Source of the DNA: Saccharopolyspora hirsuta
GTDB taxonomy: Bacteria > Actinomycetota > Actinomycetes > Mycobacteriales > Pseudonocardiaceae
Direction of reading: 5' to 3'
Assembly: GCF_008630535.1 (NCBI RefSeq)
Contig: NZ_VWPH01000020.1
Span: 62,001 to 126,000 of the forward strand
Length of the DNA stretch: 64,000 nucleotides
The notes below the pieces were generated by a model that did not search any database, had not been told where the DNA came from, and was given only the letters and a program-made list of their open reading frames with translations. This document shows, one piece after another, positions 1 through 8,763 of this stretch (positions are counted from its first letter, which is position 1; each line of letters opens with the position of its first letter). Position numbers and translations under genes: made by a program.

Positions 1-543
1 CCGCAGGCGTTCGCGATCGGTGATCGTGTGCGCGGTCAGGGGGTGCAGTTCCACCGCGTTCAGGAACGCCTCCAGCTCCGACTCCGGGAGACCGGAGAGC
101 AGCACCCGCCCCATCGAGGTCGCGTAGGCGGGCAGCCGGGTGCCCGTGGTGAGCGTGATGCTCATGACCTTCCGCGCCGGAACCCGCGCGAGGTACACCG
201 CGTCCTCGCCGTCGAGCGCGGCCAGCGAGCAGGTCTGCCCGGTCTCCCGGGTGACCTCCTCCATGAACGGCTGCGCCACCTCGGTCAGGTTCAACGACGA
301 CAGGTAGGCGTTGCCGAGCGCGAGCACGTGGGGTGTCAGCGAGAACAGCCGCCCCTCGGAGCGGACGTAGCCGAGCTCCTCCAGCGTGAGCACGATCCGG
401 CGCACGGTCGGCCGGCTCAGCCCGGTGGCGGCGCTCAGGTCCGCCAGGCTGAGCCGCGGGCTGTTGTGCGAGAACGCGAGGATCACCGACAAGCCGCGTT
501 CCAGCGACTGCAGGTAGTCCCGCCGCTCGGGGGGCTTGACCAC
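1..543 (-). CDS. IclR-family transcriptional regulator, PcaR/PobR-like (C-terminus cut by window edge)
   Basis: The visible 181 residues begin at a GTG (543-541) placed 5 bases after an AGGAGGAGG ribosome site. Residues about 10-75 form the IclR winged helix (QSLERGLSVILAF, then LSRPTVRRI and a wing near YVRSEGRLFSL). Residues 95 onward begin the effector domain (AQPFMEEVTRETGQTCSLA, ATSMGRVLLSG). The RDYLQSLERGL opening is typical of the PcaR/PcaU/PobR branch that controls aromatic acid catabolism, so that is the likely role. The target genes lie outside the window or are the divergent antiporter. The reading frame is open at base 1, so roughly 70 residues are missing. Two direct repeats in the promoter (555-583) may be its own operator. 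Confidence 0.85.
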   Translation of the reverse strand, partial: MVKPPERRDYLQSLERGLSVILAFSHNSPRLSLADLSAATGLSRPTVRRIVLTLEELGYVRSEGRLFSLTPHVLALGNAYLSSLNLTEVAQPFMEEVTRETGQTCSLAALDGEDAVYLARVPARKVMSITLTTGTRLPAYATSMGRVLLSGLPESELEAFLNAVELHPLTAHTITDRERLR

Positions 544-554
544 GCCACCTCCTC

Positions 555-583
555 CTGCCGCATTGCGACCAGATCTGCCGCAT
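555..583. promoter_or_regulatory. Direct repeat CTGCCGCAT x2, possible IclR operator
   Basis: CTGCCGCAT occurs at 555-563 and again at 575-583, exactly 20 bases apart (about two helical turns), just upstream of the IclR start. Spaced direct repeats upstream of the regulator gene are compatible with autoregulation. The assignment is inference. Confidence 0.35.
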
Positions 584-732
584 ATCGTACACCCGTTCGG
601 TACCTCGCCCGCAGACCGGACACCCACCCGCCCCCTGCCGACACCACCCGTCCGGGTGACGTTGATCAGCGGCGGCGGGTGGGGCGGCTTAGGTTGCCGG
701 GCGGCCCAGGTGGTTGACCCGGTGGAGGACCG

Positions 733-1932
733 ATGCCGCAGACGACGCTGTCGAGCTTCGCCGTCGTCGTGGCCGCCACCGCGGTCGCCCCGCTGATCAC
801 CGACCGCGTCAAGCACTGGGTCGCGATTCCCTCGGTGGTGCTGGAGATCCTGCTCGGCATCCTGATCGGCCCGCAGGTGCTCGGCTGGGCCGGTGAGGAC
901 GACGTGATGGGCTTCATCGCCGACTTCGGCCTGGCGATGCTGATGTTCCTGGCCGGGTACGAGCTCAAGATCGACGAGGTGCGCGGCAAGCCGATGCGGC
1001 TGGCCGTCGTCGGCTGGCTGATCTCGCTGGCGCTGGGCCTGGGCTTCGGCGCGCTGGTGCACGGGTGGGCGTTCTCGTCGCTGATCATCGGCCTGGCGCT
1101 GACCACCACCGCGCTGGGCACCACGCTGCCGATGGTCCGCGACGCCGGGCTGCTGCCGACGCCGCTGGGCGCCCGGGTGCTGGCCGTGGGCGCGGCCGGT
1201 GAGTTCGGCCCGATCATCGCGGTCGCGCTGGTGGTCAACGACCAGAACCCGGCGCGCACGGTGCTGTTCCTGCTGGCGTTCGCCGTGGTGGCGGCGCGGC
1301 TGCTGTGGGCGGCGGCGAACCGCCGGTCGGGGCGGATCAGCCGGTTGGTGCGCACCACGCTGGGCACCAGCGTCCAGTTCGCGGTGCGGCTGTGCATGGT
1401 CGTCGTGGTGTTCATGCTGTGGCTCGCCGGGAGCTTGGGGCTGGACCTGCTGCTCGGCGCGTTCGTGGCGGGCCTGGTGGTGCGCCTGTTCCTGGACGCC
1501 GGTGATCCGGAGGAGGGCGCGGTGGTGGAGAGCAAGATCGAGGCGATCGGCTTCGGCCTGCTCATCCCGTTCTTCTTCGTGGTCAGCGGGATGCGCTACG
1601 ACCTGGACGCGCTGCTGGCCACGCCGAGCGCGATCGCCCTGCTGCCGCTGTTCCTGGTGCTGTTCCTGGTGATCCGCGGGCTGCCGGTGCTCGGCCTGCA
1701 CCACCGCGACCTGCCGGTCCGGCCGCGCTGGACGCTGGCGCTGCTGGCCTCGGCGGCGCTGCCGCTGGTCGTGGTGATCACCACCATCGGCACCGAGGCC
1801 GGGCTGCTGCCGACCAGCACGGCCTCGGCGATGGTCGGCGCGGGCATGCTCAGCGTGCTGATCTTCCCGCTGATCGCGCTGCGCCTGGTCCGCACCGAGG
1901 CGCCGGACCCCCGCGCTCCCGAACTCCCCTGA
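733..1932 (+). CDS. Monovalent cation:proton antiporter (CPA2/Kef-type membrane protein)
   Basis: A 399-residue, very hydrophobic protein with about 11-12 predicted membrane segments. It starts at ATG after GGTGGAGGACCG. It has the sodium/hydrogen exchanger fold: an N-terminal IPSVVLEILLGILIGP segment, a conserved GLAMLMFLAGYELK stretch around residues 65-80 with acidic residues in the membrane, and a second GLLIPFFFVVSGMRYDLD near residue 280. This pattern is typical of CPA2 exchangers that move K+ or Na+ against protons across the cytoplasmic membrane. It lacks the C-terminal RCK/TrkA-N domain of full Kef proteins. It is transcribed divergently from the IclR gene. Confidence 0.8.
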   Translation: MPQTTLSSFAVVVAATAVAPLITDRVKHWVAIPSVVLEILLGILIGPQVLGWAGEDDVMGFIADFGLAMLMFLAGYELKIDEVRGKPMRLAVVGWLISLALGLGFGALVHGWAFSSLIIGLALTTTALGTTLPMVRDAGLLPTPLGARVLAVGAAGEFGPIIAVALVVNDQNPARTVLFLLAFAVVAARLLWAAANRRSGRISRLVRTTLGTSVQFAVRLCMVVVVFMLWLAGSLGLDLLLGAFVAGLVVRLFLDAGDPEEGAVVESKIEAIGFGLLIPFFFVVSGMRYDLDALLATPSAIALLPLFLVLFLVIRGLPVLGLHHRDLPVRPRWTLALLASAALPLVVVITTIGTEAGLLPTSTASAMVGAGMLSVLIFPLIALRLVRTEAPDPRAPELP

Positions 1933-2036
1933 ACCCGCGCTTCCGGCATGCGGAACCGCACCGGTCCGGGCTGCGCCGTTCGCCCGATCGCGCGACGCTG
2001 GCAGCGGAAGTCGTCGAGTTCGCAGGGGGGCGCACG

Positions 2037-2534
2037 ATGTCCAGTCCGCAGACCGGCCCCGGATCCGAGCAGCAGCGGGGCGAGACCCAGCAGGCCGAGC
2101 AGCAGGCGCAGGCACCGGAGCAGCAGAAGCAGTGGGCCATGACGTCCGCTCCGGAGACCGCCGCGCTGTCCGGGTGGACGGCGTTCGCCGGTTCGCTGAT
2201 CCTGCTGGTCGGGATCTTCAACGTCATCGACGGGCTGACCGCGATGTTCCGCGCCGACTACTACATCGTCGGCGCTGGTCAGCTGCTCGTCTTCAACTTC
2301 GCCGCGTGGGGCGTGATCTGGCTGGTGCTGGGCGTGCTGCAGGTGGCCACCGGGGTGGGGTGCATGTACGACAAGACGTGGGCCCGCACCACCGGCATCG
2401 TGCTGGCCGCGCTGGGCGCGATCGGGCACCTGGCCTTCCTGGCCGCGTTCCCGCTGTGGTCGCTGCTGGTGATCGCGCTGTCGGTGCTGGTGATCTACGG
2501 GCTGGTGGTCCCGTCCAGGCCCACCGCGGCCTGA
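2037..2534 (+). CDS. DUF7144-family membrane protein
   Basis: 165 residues. The first 40 are hydrophilic and Gln/Glu-rich (cytosolic tail). Then follow four membrane helices from about residue 45, with the signature GWTAFAGSLILLVGIFNVIDG and LVFNFAAWGVIWLVLG that marks the DUF7144 family, common and uncharacterised in actinobacteria. The ATG follows a GGGGGG-rich ribosome site. No function is known. It is the first of four co-directional genes here, although the gap of about 30 bases to the next gene contains a separate promoter-like TAAGCT. Confidence 0.7.
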   Translation: MSSPQTGPGSEQQRGETQQAEQQAQAPEQQKQWAMTSAPETAALSGWTAFAGSLILLVGIFNVIDGLTAMFRADYYIVGAGQLLVFNFAAWGVIWLVLGVLQVATGVGCMYDKTWARTTGIVLAALGAIGHLAFLAAFPLWSLLVIALSVLVIYGLVVPSRPTAA

Positions 2535-2564
2535 CCGCCGCGCGGAACGCTCTAAGCTCGGTGC

Positions 2565-3242
2565 GTGGAGTTCGAAGCTGAGTACACGGGACACGTCGAG
2601 CCCGGTGGGAACCCGGCTCGCCGGGAGCTGGCCGCGCTGACCATCACGAAGATCTCCGTCGGCCCGATGGACAACAACGCGTACCTGCTGGTGTGCCGCA
2701 ACACCGGGGACGCGCTGCTGATCGACGCCGCCAACGACTCCGAGCGGCTGGCCGACCTGCTCGGCCACGACGACCAGCGCCCCCGGCTGCGCACCATCGT
2801 CACCACCCACCAGCACGCCGACCACTGGCAGGCGCTGGGCCCGGTGGCGGGCCAGACGGGGTGCTTCACGCTGGCGCACCCGGCCGACGCCGAGGCGCTG
2901 CCGGTGCCGCCGGACCGCCTGGTCGAGCACGGCGACACCATCGCCGTCGGCGACTCCGAGCTGTCGGTGATCCACCTGCGCGGCCACACGCCCGGCTCGA
3001 TCGCCCTGCTGTACCGCGACCCGGCGGGCCACCCGCACCTGTTCACCGGCGACTCGCTGTTCCCGGGCGGGGTGGGCAAGACGACCTCCCCGGAGAACTT
3101 CCGGTCGCTGATCGACGACGTGGAGAACCGCATCTTCGCCGAGCTCCCGGACGACACCTGGTTCTACCCGGGCCACGGCGACGACTCGACGCTCGGCGAG
3201 CAGCGCCCGCACCTCGCCGAGTGGCGCGAGCGCGGCTGGTGA
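2565..3242 (+). CDS. MBL-fold metallo-hydrolase (glyoxalase II-like)
   Basis: 225 residues with the metallo-beta-lactamase metal site: HQHADH with His82, His84, Asp86 and His87, then His141 (RGHTPGS), Asp163 (TGDSLF) and His204 (YPGHGDD). This set predicts a binuclear Zn/Fe hydrolase resembling hydroxyacylglutathione hydrolases; the substrate is unknown. The GTG start lies 6 bases after TAAGCT with no ribosome site, which fits a leaderless mRNA. The stop overlaps the next gene's GTG (GTGA), so the two are translationally coupled. Confidence 0.82.
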   Translation: MEFEAEYTGHVEPGGNPARRELAALTITKISVGPMDNNAYLLVCRNTGDALLIDAANDSERLADLLGHDDQRPRLRTIVTTHQHADHWQALGPVAGQTGCFTLAHPADAEALPVPPDRLVEHGDTIAVGDSELSVIHLRGHTPGSIALLYRDPAGHPHLFTGDSLFPGGVGKTTSPENFRSLIDDVENRIFAELPDDTWFYPGHGDDSTLGEQRPHLAEWRERGW

Positions 3243-3616
3243 CCGACGTCCACACCGAGGTCCGGCGGCTGCACCGGCTGCTGGCGCACTGGCTCGGCCA
3301 GCACTGCGACCCCGCGGTCCTGGCCGAGCTCCGGGCCGCGCACGCGGACGACTTCGCGCTGATCACCACCGACGGCGCGGTGCTGACCGCGGACCAGCTC
3401 TTCGACGCCCTGTCCGGTGCGAACGACTCCGCGCCGGGCCTGGCGATCGAGGTGGACGAGGTCACGACGGTCGCGGAGACCACCGACCTCGCGGTGGTCC
3501 GCTTCCGCGAGACCCACCACCACGGCGGAGCCACCACAGCCCGCCGCACCACCGCGGTCCTCCGCCGCACCCCCGACGGCTTCCGCTGGCAGCACGTCCA
3601 CGAAACCGCGGCCTGA
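3239..3616 (+). CDS. SnoaL/DUF4440-like (NTF2-fold) protein
   Basis: 125 residues starting with a GTG that overlaps the upstream stop by four bases. The layout is an N-terminal helix (LHRLLAHWLGQH), then HADDFALITTDGAVLTADQLFDALS, then strands ending RRTPDGFRWQHVHETAA, which is the cone-shaped NTF2-like fold of DUF4440 proteins. No catalytic residues can be assigned. Coupling to the MBL hydrolase suggests joint action on one small molecule, but this is inference. Confidence 0.65.
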   Translation: MTDVHTEVRRLHRLLAHWLGQHCDPAVLAELRAAHADDFALITTDGAVLTADQLFDALSGANDSAPGLAIEVDEVTTVAETTDLAVVRFRETHHHGGATTARRTTAVLRRTPDGFRWQHVHETAA

Positions 3617-3705
3617 GCCGTCCGCAGAGCATCCCCGTCGAGCTCGCTGCGTGCGGGCCTGTCGGGTTCTAGGCTGGCTCGTGGAGCTGCGGGTGGAGGT
3701 CGGTC

Positions 3706-4704
3706 GTGGGCGAATCGGTGGTGCTGGAGCTCGACGGGACCGAGGTTCCGGTCTCGCACCCGGACAAGGTGTTCTTCAGCCGGCGCGGGGAGACCAAGCT
3801 CGACCTGATCCGGTACTACCAGGCCGTGGCCGGGCCGCTGCTGAGCACCTTGCAGGGGCGGCCGCTGCTGCTGGAGCGGTATCCGGACGGGGCCGGTGGG
3901 AAGTCGTTCTTCCAGAAGCGGGTGCCCAAGTCCGCTCCGGCCTGGTTGCGGACCACCGTGGTGTCCACGCCCAACGGGACCACCAGCGATGCGCTGGTCG
4001 CCGCCGACCTGGCGCACATCGCCTGGGCGGTCAACCTCGGGTGCCTGGGCTTCCACGTCTGGCCGTACCACGCCGACACCCCGGAGGTCGCCGACGAGCT
4101 TCGCATCGACCTCGACCCCTCCCCCGGCGTGACGTTCGCGCAGGTCGTCGAGGCAGCCCGGCTGACCGGGCAGCTGCTCGGCGAGCACGGCATCGAGGCG
4201 CAGGTGAAGACGTCCGGCTCGCGGGGCCTGCACATCTACGCCGCGCTGCTGCCGCGGTGGAACAGCTACGAGGTGCGGGCCGCCGCGGTGGCGCTGGCCC
4301 GCGAGCTGGAGCGCCGCCACCCCGACCTGATCACCGCCAAGTGGTGGAAGGAGGAGCGGGGTTCGCGGGTGTTCGTCGACTACAACCAGAACGCGCCGCA
4401 CAAGACCGTTTTCGGCGCGTGGTGCGTGCGGCCGCGGGTGGGCGCTCAGGTGTCCGCGCCGATCTCGTGGGACGAGCTGGCCGCCGTCGATCCGGATTCG
4501 CTGACCATCGCCACGGTTCCCGGTCGGCTGGCCGAGCTCGGCGACCCGTGGGCCGACCGGCGGCCGCAGTCGATCGAGCCGCTGCTGGAGCGGTCCGCGC
4601 GGGACATGGCGGCCGGGCTGCAGGACGCGCCGTGGCCGCCGGTCTACCCGAAGCAGCCCAACGAACCACCGCGCGTCGCACCCAGCCGGGCCAAGCGGGA
4701 CTAG
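3706..4704 (+). CDS. LigD-type polymerase/primase domain protein (NHEJ)
   Basis: 332 residues matching the polymerase (PolDom) module of bacterial LigD, a member of the archaeo-eukaryotic primase superfamily used in non-homologous end joining to fill gaps and add ribonucleotides. Visible motifs are DKVFFSRRGETKLDLIRYY near the N-terminus, the metal-binding RIDLDPSPG with Asp135 and Asp137, the nucleotide-binding SGSRGLH (170-176), and DYNQNAPHKT. There is no ligase or phosphoesterase domain, so this is a stand-alone PolDom of the M. tuberculosis Rv3730c/Rv0269c type. The GTG follows GGAGG at 6 bases. No ku or ligase gene is adjacent. Its stop overlaps the convergent DUF2871 stop inside the palindrome CTAG. 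Confidence 0.85.
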   Translation: MGESVVLELDGTEVPVSHPDKVFFSRRGETKLDLIRYYQAVAGPLLSTLQGRPLLLERYPDGAGGKSFFQKRVPKSAPAWLRTTVVSTPNGTTSDALVAADLAHIAWAVNLGCLGFHVWPYHADTPEVADELRIDLDPSPGVTFAQVVEAARLTGQLLGEHGIEAQVKTSGSRGLHIYAALLPRWNSYEVRAAAVALARELERRHPDLITAKWWKEERGSRVFVDYNQNAPHKTVFGAWCVRPRVGAQVSAPISWDELAAVDPDSLTIATVPGRLAELGDPWADRRPQSIEPLLERSARDMAAGLQDAPWPPVYPKQPNEPPRVAPSRAKRD

Positions 4705-5120
4705 CCCACCTCGGCCCGCTGCCCGGGCAGCACCTTGCGCAGCGCGAGGAACAGGTGCACCAGGCCGAGGGTGATCAGGATGTGGCCGAGCCCGGCGATG
4801 CCCGAGATCGCCGCCGAGCTCTCCGCGCCGAACACCGTCATCGTGCCGTGCACCAGCATCATCGCCGCGGTGAGCGCCAGACCTGCGTTGTAGAACCAGA
4901 AGAACAGCGTGAACAGCCGGTTGCCGGACAGCCCGAACGCCTTGTCCAGCGCCAGCACCACCAGGAAGAACAGCATGCCCAGCGCGAGCAGGTGGGTGTG
5001 CGCCACCGCCAGCTGGGTGTCGCCGGTGAACTCGTGGGCCTTGGTCAGCTCGCGGTAGTACAACCCGGCCGCCAGCCCGAGGACCATGTAGCTCAACGCC
5101 GCCCAGTAGAGCTTCTTCAT
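4701..5120 (-). CDS. DUF2871 membrane protein
   Basis: 139 residues from ATG at 5120 (MKKLYWAALSYMVLGL). An in-frame extension to 5192 exists, but GGAAGGA precedes the chosen start and the protein begins with its first membrane helix. Four membrane segments carry conserved histidines (AVAHTHLLALGMLFF, LVHGTMTVFG, GLGHILITLGLVHLF), the DUF2871 pattern, reminiscent of small heme/copper-type membrane proteins. No function is known. Confidence 0.7.
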   Translation of the reverse strand: MKKLYWAALSYMVLGLAAGLYYRELTKAHEFTGDTQLAVAHTHLLALGMLFFLVVLALDKAFGLSGNRLFTLFFWFYNAGLALTAAMMLVHGTMTVFGAESSAAISGIAGLGHILITLGLVHLFLALRKVLPGQRAEVG

Positions 5121-5259
5121 CGCCGATGCGCTTCCTTCCCTGCGGTCACCGTCTCCGGTTTCCACTGTCGTCAGTGCCGCAGCCGCGCACATCGCACCGG
5201 GGATCGGTTGCCGCGCGCCGAAAGCCGCACCGCGGAATCAACCGTTCGATCGATGCGCG

Positions 5260-7884
5260 TCAGCCCACGAGCTTGGCCAGCTGGACCCGGGAGCGGACGC
5301 CGAGCTTGGTGAAGATGTTGCGCAGGTGGTGGTCGACGGTGCGGTGGCTGATGAAGAGGCGCTCCGCGATCTCCCGGTTCGTCGCGCCTTCCGCGACCAG
5401 TCGGCAGATCTCCGCCTGCTGCGGGGTCAGGTCCTCGCCGGGGGCGAGTGCGCGCCGGGGCGTGCTGACCCCGGCCGCGCGCAGTTCTGCGCCCGCCTGC
5501 TCCGCCCAGCTGTTCGCGCCGAACTGCTCGAAGATCGCGTGCGCCTCGCTGAGCAGTTCGCGGGCCAACCGGGGTTTGCGCTGGCGGCGCAGCCGTCTTG
5601 CGTAGAGCAGCTCGGTCCGGGCCAGTTCCACCGCTGCGCCGCTGCTGCGGTGCAGCTCGATCGCGGTGCGGAAGCGCTCGTCCGCGTCCGCCCCGGTTTC
5701 CGCGATCAGCGCGTGGCAGCGGTGCGACAGCGCCAGCCGGGTCCGGCTGCCGGTCGTGCTGGCCCAGTCGTCGAAAGCGTCCAAGGTGCGGCGGACCCGG
5801 GCCCCTTCGCCGCAGTCGACCGCGGATTCCACCAGGTGCGGCGCGGCCATGACGCGCACGACCGGGTTGATCCGCCCCGATCCCGGTGCGGCCGAGCACA
5901 GCCTGCGCACCGCGTCGGCCGACCGGCCCGACGCCAGCTCCGCGCAGCCCAGCGCCCACATGCCGAACGCCCCCGGTCGCCCCAGCCCGCGGCTGGCGAC
6001 GCCGTCGCCGAATGCCGCGTCCAGGCGGCCGCGCGCCGTCTCGTGGTCGCCGCGCAGCGCTGCTGCCAGCGCCAGCAGGGCGAGGTGGTCGATGGCGATG
6101 TTGCGCTGATCGGTGGCGCGTGCCAGCCGCAGCCCTTCGAGCGCGCCGGTCTCGGCGTCGTCGTACCGGTCGAGCAGCAGCGCGGAAAGCACCCGGTACA
6201 CCAGCGCCCACGGCAGGTGGGCCGTCTCGCCGCGATCCTTGGCCGCAGCCGCGGCGCGGTGCGCCAGGTGGTGCGCGCGCGCCGGGTCGCCGAGCGCGAA
6301 AGCCGCTTGGCTGGCCAGGATGCGGCCGACCACGGCCTCGTGCTCGTCGACCAGCGCCAGCACCCGCCGCAGCGCCGGGACGGCCGCCGCGTGCTGGCCC
6401 CGGAACGTCGCGGCCATGCCGCGCACGTGCTCGAAGATCAGCGTTTCGGCCGGGCCGTCGTCCGGGCTCCGCAGTCGCTCGGCCCGCGCTGCGAGGGCGA
6501 AGAGGCGCTCGTGGTCACCGGAGACGCAGTTCGCCTCCGCAGCCAGGGCCAGCGCGGTCACCGCCAGACTGCGGTCGGTGCCGATCAGCCGGTCCGCGGC
6601 GCGGAGCAGGTCGTGGTGCGCCGCGTCGGGCATGCCGTCGCGCAGCGCCACCTCGCCGAACACGAAATCGGCCACCCCGCGCCACCGGTCCGAGGCCGTC
6701 AGCGGGCGTGCTCGGTCGATCAGCGCCAGCGCGCGCCGCGGCTGACCGGCCAGCTGCGCGTCGCGGCCCGCCGACACCAGGTGCTGCGCCTGCTGCTGCG
6801 GGTCCACCGCCAGCTCGGCCGCCTTCGCCGCAGCGTCCGCGGCGACGGCGTGGTGGCCCGCGCGGCGCGCGGACCGCGCAGCCCGGGCGAGGTGCGCGGG
6901 CAGATCGCCGATGTCGCGATCACCCGCCCCGTGCTCGTGCCAGGCGATCTGCAGCGGGTCGGTGGTCGTCCGGGCGAGGTGGCGGTGCGCTTCGCGCAGC
7001 ACCTCCGGCGGGAGGTCCGCGCGCAGGCAGGACTTCGCGAACTCGTTGGGGATCCGCACGCGGTCACCCACCACCACGACCAGGCCGGAGCGCTCCGCCT
7101 CCGCCAACCCGTCCGCGGGGAACCCGGCCGCCGCCAGGTCGTGCTCGGCCGCTGCGGCTCGGGCGACCACAGCCAGGGCGGGATCCGGTAGATCACGGGC
7201 GGCGCGGCGCAACCCAGCGCGCAAAGCGCTGCTGTGCGGTAGCAGCTGCGGAACGGGTGCCAGTCCTGCGCGCTGCTCCGGCGAAAGCGCGGTTGCCGCC
7301 TCGACCAGTGCTCGCGGGTTGCCGCCCGCGCGCCGCGCGATCTCGGCCACCACCACCGGATCCAGCGCGGAACCGAACCGGTCGGCGAGCAGTTGGCGGC
7401 TGGTTCCGACGTCGAGTTCGGCGAGCCGCAGCTGAGGAATGCCGCTCAATTCGCCATCGGCGGTCGCCGGATCGGCGGCGAACACCAGCAGGACCCCGTC
7501 CGCGCCCGCCCGCCGCCCGGCGAAGGCCAGCGCCCGCAGCGACGCGGAGTCCAATTCGGACACATCGTCCACGCAGCAGAGCAGCGGCGCGCGGACGAAC
7601 AGGGCTTCCTCGGCCCGCTCGTGCGCGGCGAGCCGGTGGCCCGCGCTGCGCAGCAAGCGGTCCAGGGCCGCCAGCGGGATCTCGCGCTCGGGCCGAACCC
7701 CGTCGACGTGCGCGGTCCGGAACCCGGACGCGGTGCGGCGAACGTGATCCAGCAACGCCGACTTGCCGGTCCCCGGGGTTCCGGTGATCACGAGCGCACC
7801 CCCGCGCTGCGCCACGAAGTCGCGCAGGACGGCCGATTCCCGCTCCCTGCCCCGCAGCACGGGGTCGACTGCGCTGTCCGACAT
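5260..7884 (-). CDS. Large ATP-binding LuxR-family (LAL) transcriptional regulator
   Basis: 874 residues from ATG at 7884 (MSDSAVDPVLRGRERE). Upstream in-frame starts run into the lipase promoter and are unlikely. Residues 10-42 hold the AAA domain start with Walker A GTPGTGKS (35-42), followed by a Walker B-like LLCCVDDVSELD. The middle is alpha-helical and TPR-like (many ALA/AEA repeats). The last 65 residues are a LuxR/GerE HTH (LTPQQAEICRLVAEG, TNREIAERLFISHRTVDHHL). LAL proteins are ATP-dependent activators of catabolic or antibiotic genes. The divergent secreted lipase gene, 157 bases away, is an obvious candidate target. Confidence 0.85.
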   Translation of the reverse strand: MSDSAVDPVLRGRERESAVLRDFVAQRGGALVITGTPGTGKSALLDHVRRTASGFRTAHVDGVRPEREIPLAALDRLLRSAGHRLAAHERAEEALFVRAPLLCCVDDVSELDSASLRALAFAGRRAGADGVLLVFAADPATADGELSGIPQLRLAELDVGTSRQLLADRFGSALDPVVVAEIARRAGGNPRALVEAATALSPEQRAGLAPVPQLLPHSSALRAGLRRAARDLPDPALAVVARAAAAEHDLAAAGFPADGLAEAERSGLVVVVGDRVRIPNEFAKSCLRADLPPEVLREAHRHLARTTTDPLQIAWHEHGAGDRDIGDLPAHLARAARSARRAGHHAVAADAAAKAAELAVDPQQQAQHLVSAGRDAQLAGQPRRALALIDRARPLTASDRWRGVADFVFGEVALRDGMPDAAHHDLLRAADRLIGTDRSLAVTALALAAEANCVSGDHERLFALAARAERLRSPDDGPAETLIFEHVRGMAATFRGQHAAAVPALRRVLALVDEHEAVVGRILASQAAFALGDPARAHHLAHRAAAAAKDRGETAHLPWALVYRVLSALLLDRYDDAETGALEGLRLARATDQRNIAIDHLALLALAAALRGDHETARGRLDAAFGDGVASRGLGRPGAFGMWALGCAELASGRSADAVRRLCSAAPGSGRINPVVRVMAAPHLVESAVDCGEGARVRRTLDAFDDWASTTGSRTRLALSHRCHALIAETGADADERFRTAIELHRSSGAAVELARTELLYARRLRRQRKPRLARELLSEAHAIFEQFGANSWAEQAGAELRAAGVSTPRRALAPGEDLTPQQAEICRLVAEGATNREIAERLFISHRTVDHHLRNIFTKLGVRSRVQLAKLVG

Positions 7885-8041
7885 GGGGTCAGTGTGCGGG
7901 TGCGATCGCCGCCGGAAAACACGCCCAACGTCGTAACCGCGGTCCCCCGGTGCGCGCGGACTGGTGATTTCGCCGATGCCCGGAGCCCGCTGCGGGCGCG
8001 AAGCTCTCCGCCATCCGCTTCCGCTCAACGAGGAGGGCCGC

Positions 8042-8707
8042 ATGCGTCGGCTGATCGGTGTTCTCCTGGCGTGCCTGGCGTTCGTCGCCGTTGCGCCAGC
8101 TGCCTCTGCCAGTGCGGCGGGTCCGCACCCCGTCGTCCTCGTCCACGGCTACACCGGCAGCGCGTCCAACTGGACCGCTGCCGAAGCGTACTTCCGCGCC
8201 AACGGTTACGACCGGTCGGACCTGCACGCGTTCGAGTACGACTGGGCCCAGTCCAACGAGCGCAGCGCCGCCGAGCTGGGCGCGTTCGTCGACCGGGTGC
8301 TGGCCGAGACCGGGGCCGAGCAGGTCGACATCGTCAACCACTCGATGGGCGGGCTCGTCAGCCGCTGGTACCTGAAGGAGCTCGGCGGCCACGCCAAGGT
8401 GGCGCACTGGGCGTCGCTGGCGGGCGCCAACCACGGCACCACGGCCGCGAGCGCGTGCCTGGTCAACGCCTCGTGCCGGGAGATGGTGCCCGGGTCCGCT
8501 TTCGAGCAGCAGCTCAACTCCGGTGACGAGACGCCCGGCGACACCGCGTACGCGACCTGGTACTCGCCGTGCGACGGTGTGATCCTCCCGTACGAGAGCA
8601 CGGCCGTGGACGGTGCCGACAACAACGTGGTCGCCTGCCAGACGCACCTCGGGTTCCTCACCGATACCAGCGTGTTCGGCGAGGTGGTCGGCTTCTTCAA
8701 GTCCTGA
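8042..8707 (+). CDS. Secreted lipase/esterase (alpha/beta hydrolase, lipase class 2)
   Basis: 221 residues from ATG at 8042, preceded by GAGGAGGGCCGC. A signal peptide (MRRLIGVLLACLAFVAVAPAA) is cleaved near SASA-AG. The mature enzyme has the oxyanion HGYTG, a nucleophile elbow NHSMGG with Ser101, then Asp (SPCDGVI) and His (QTHLGF) near the C-terminus, a full triad as in EstA/LipA-type Streptomyces lipases. Four cysteines in the second half probably form disulfides. The product should hydrolyse lipid esters outside the cell. Its expression may depend on the divergent LAL regulator. A strong hairpin follows at 8727-8755. Confidence 0.88.
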   Translation: MRRLIGVLLACLAFVAVAPAASASAAGPHPVVLVHGYTGSASNWTAAEAYFRANGYDRSDLHAFEYDWAQSNERSAAELGAFVDRVLAETGAEQVDIVNHSMGGLVSRWYLKELGGHAKVAHWASLAGANHGTTAASACLVNASCREMVPGSAFEQQLNSGDETPGDTAYATWYSPCDGVILPYESTAVDGADNNVVACQTHLGFLTDTSVFGEVVGFFKS

Positions 8708-8726
8708 GCCGAAGGTGCAGCGCGAA

Positions 8727-8755
8727 ACCGCGGATGCCCGTCGGGCATCCGCGGT
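8727..8755. terminator. Bidirectional hairpin terminator between lipase and beta-lactamase
   Basis: ACCGCGGATGCC (8727-8738) pairs perfectly with GGCATCCGCGGT (8744-8755) around a five-base loop. It lies 19 bases after the lipase stop and 9 bases from the convergent beta-lactamase stop, so it can end both transcripts. There is no long U-tract, which is usual in actinobacteria. Confidence 0.75.
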
Positions 8756-8763
8756 CTCCGCGG

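Noticed and set aside
1596..3212. 538-codon minus-strand frame opposite the antiporter, DUF7144 and MBL genes
   Set aside because: It crosses three well-supported genes on the other strand and has no recognisable domain.
3417..5312. 631-codon plus-strand frame across the LigD-polymerase gene and antisense to the DUF2871 gene
   Set aside because: It is out of frame with the polymerase gene, whose motifs are intact in its own frame; the composition is Arg/Ala-rich shadow.
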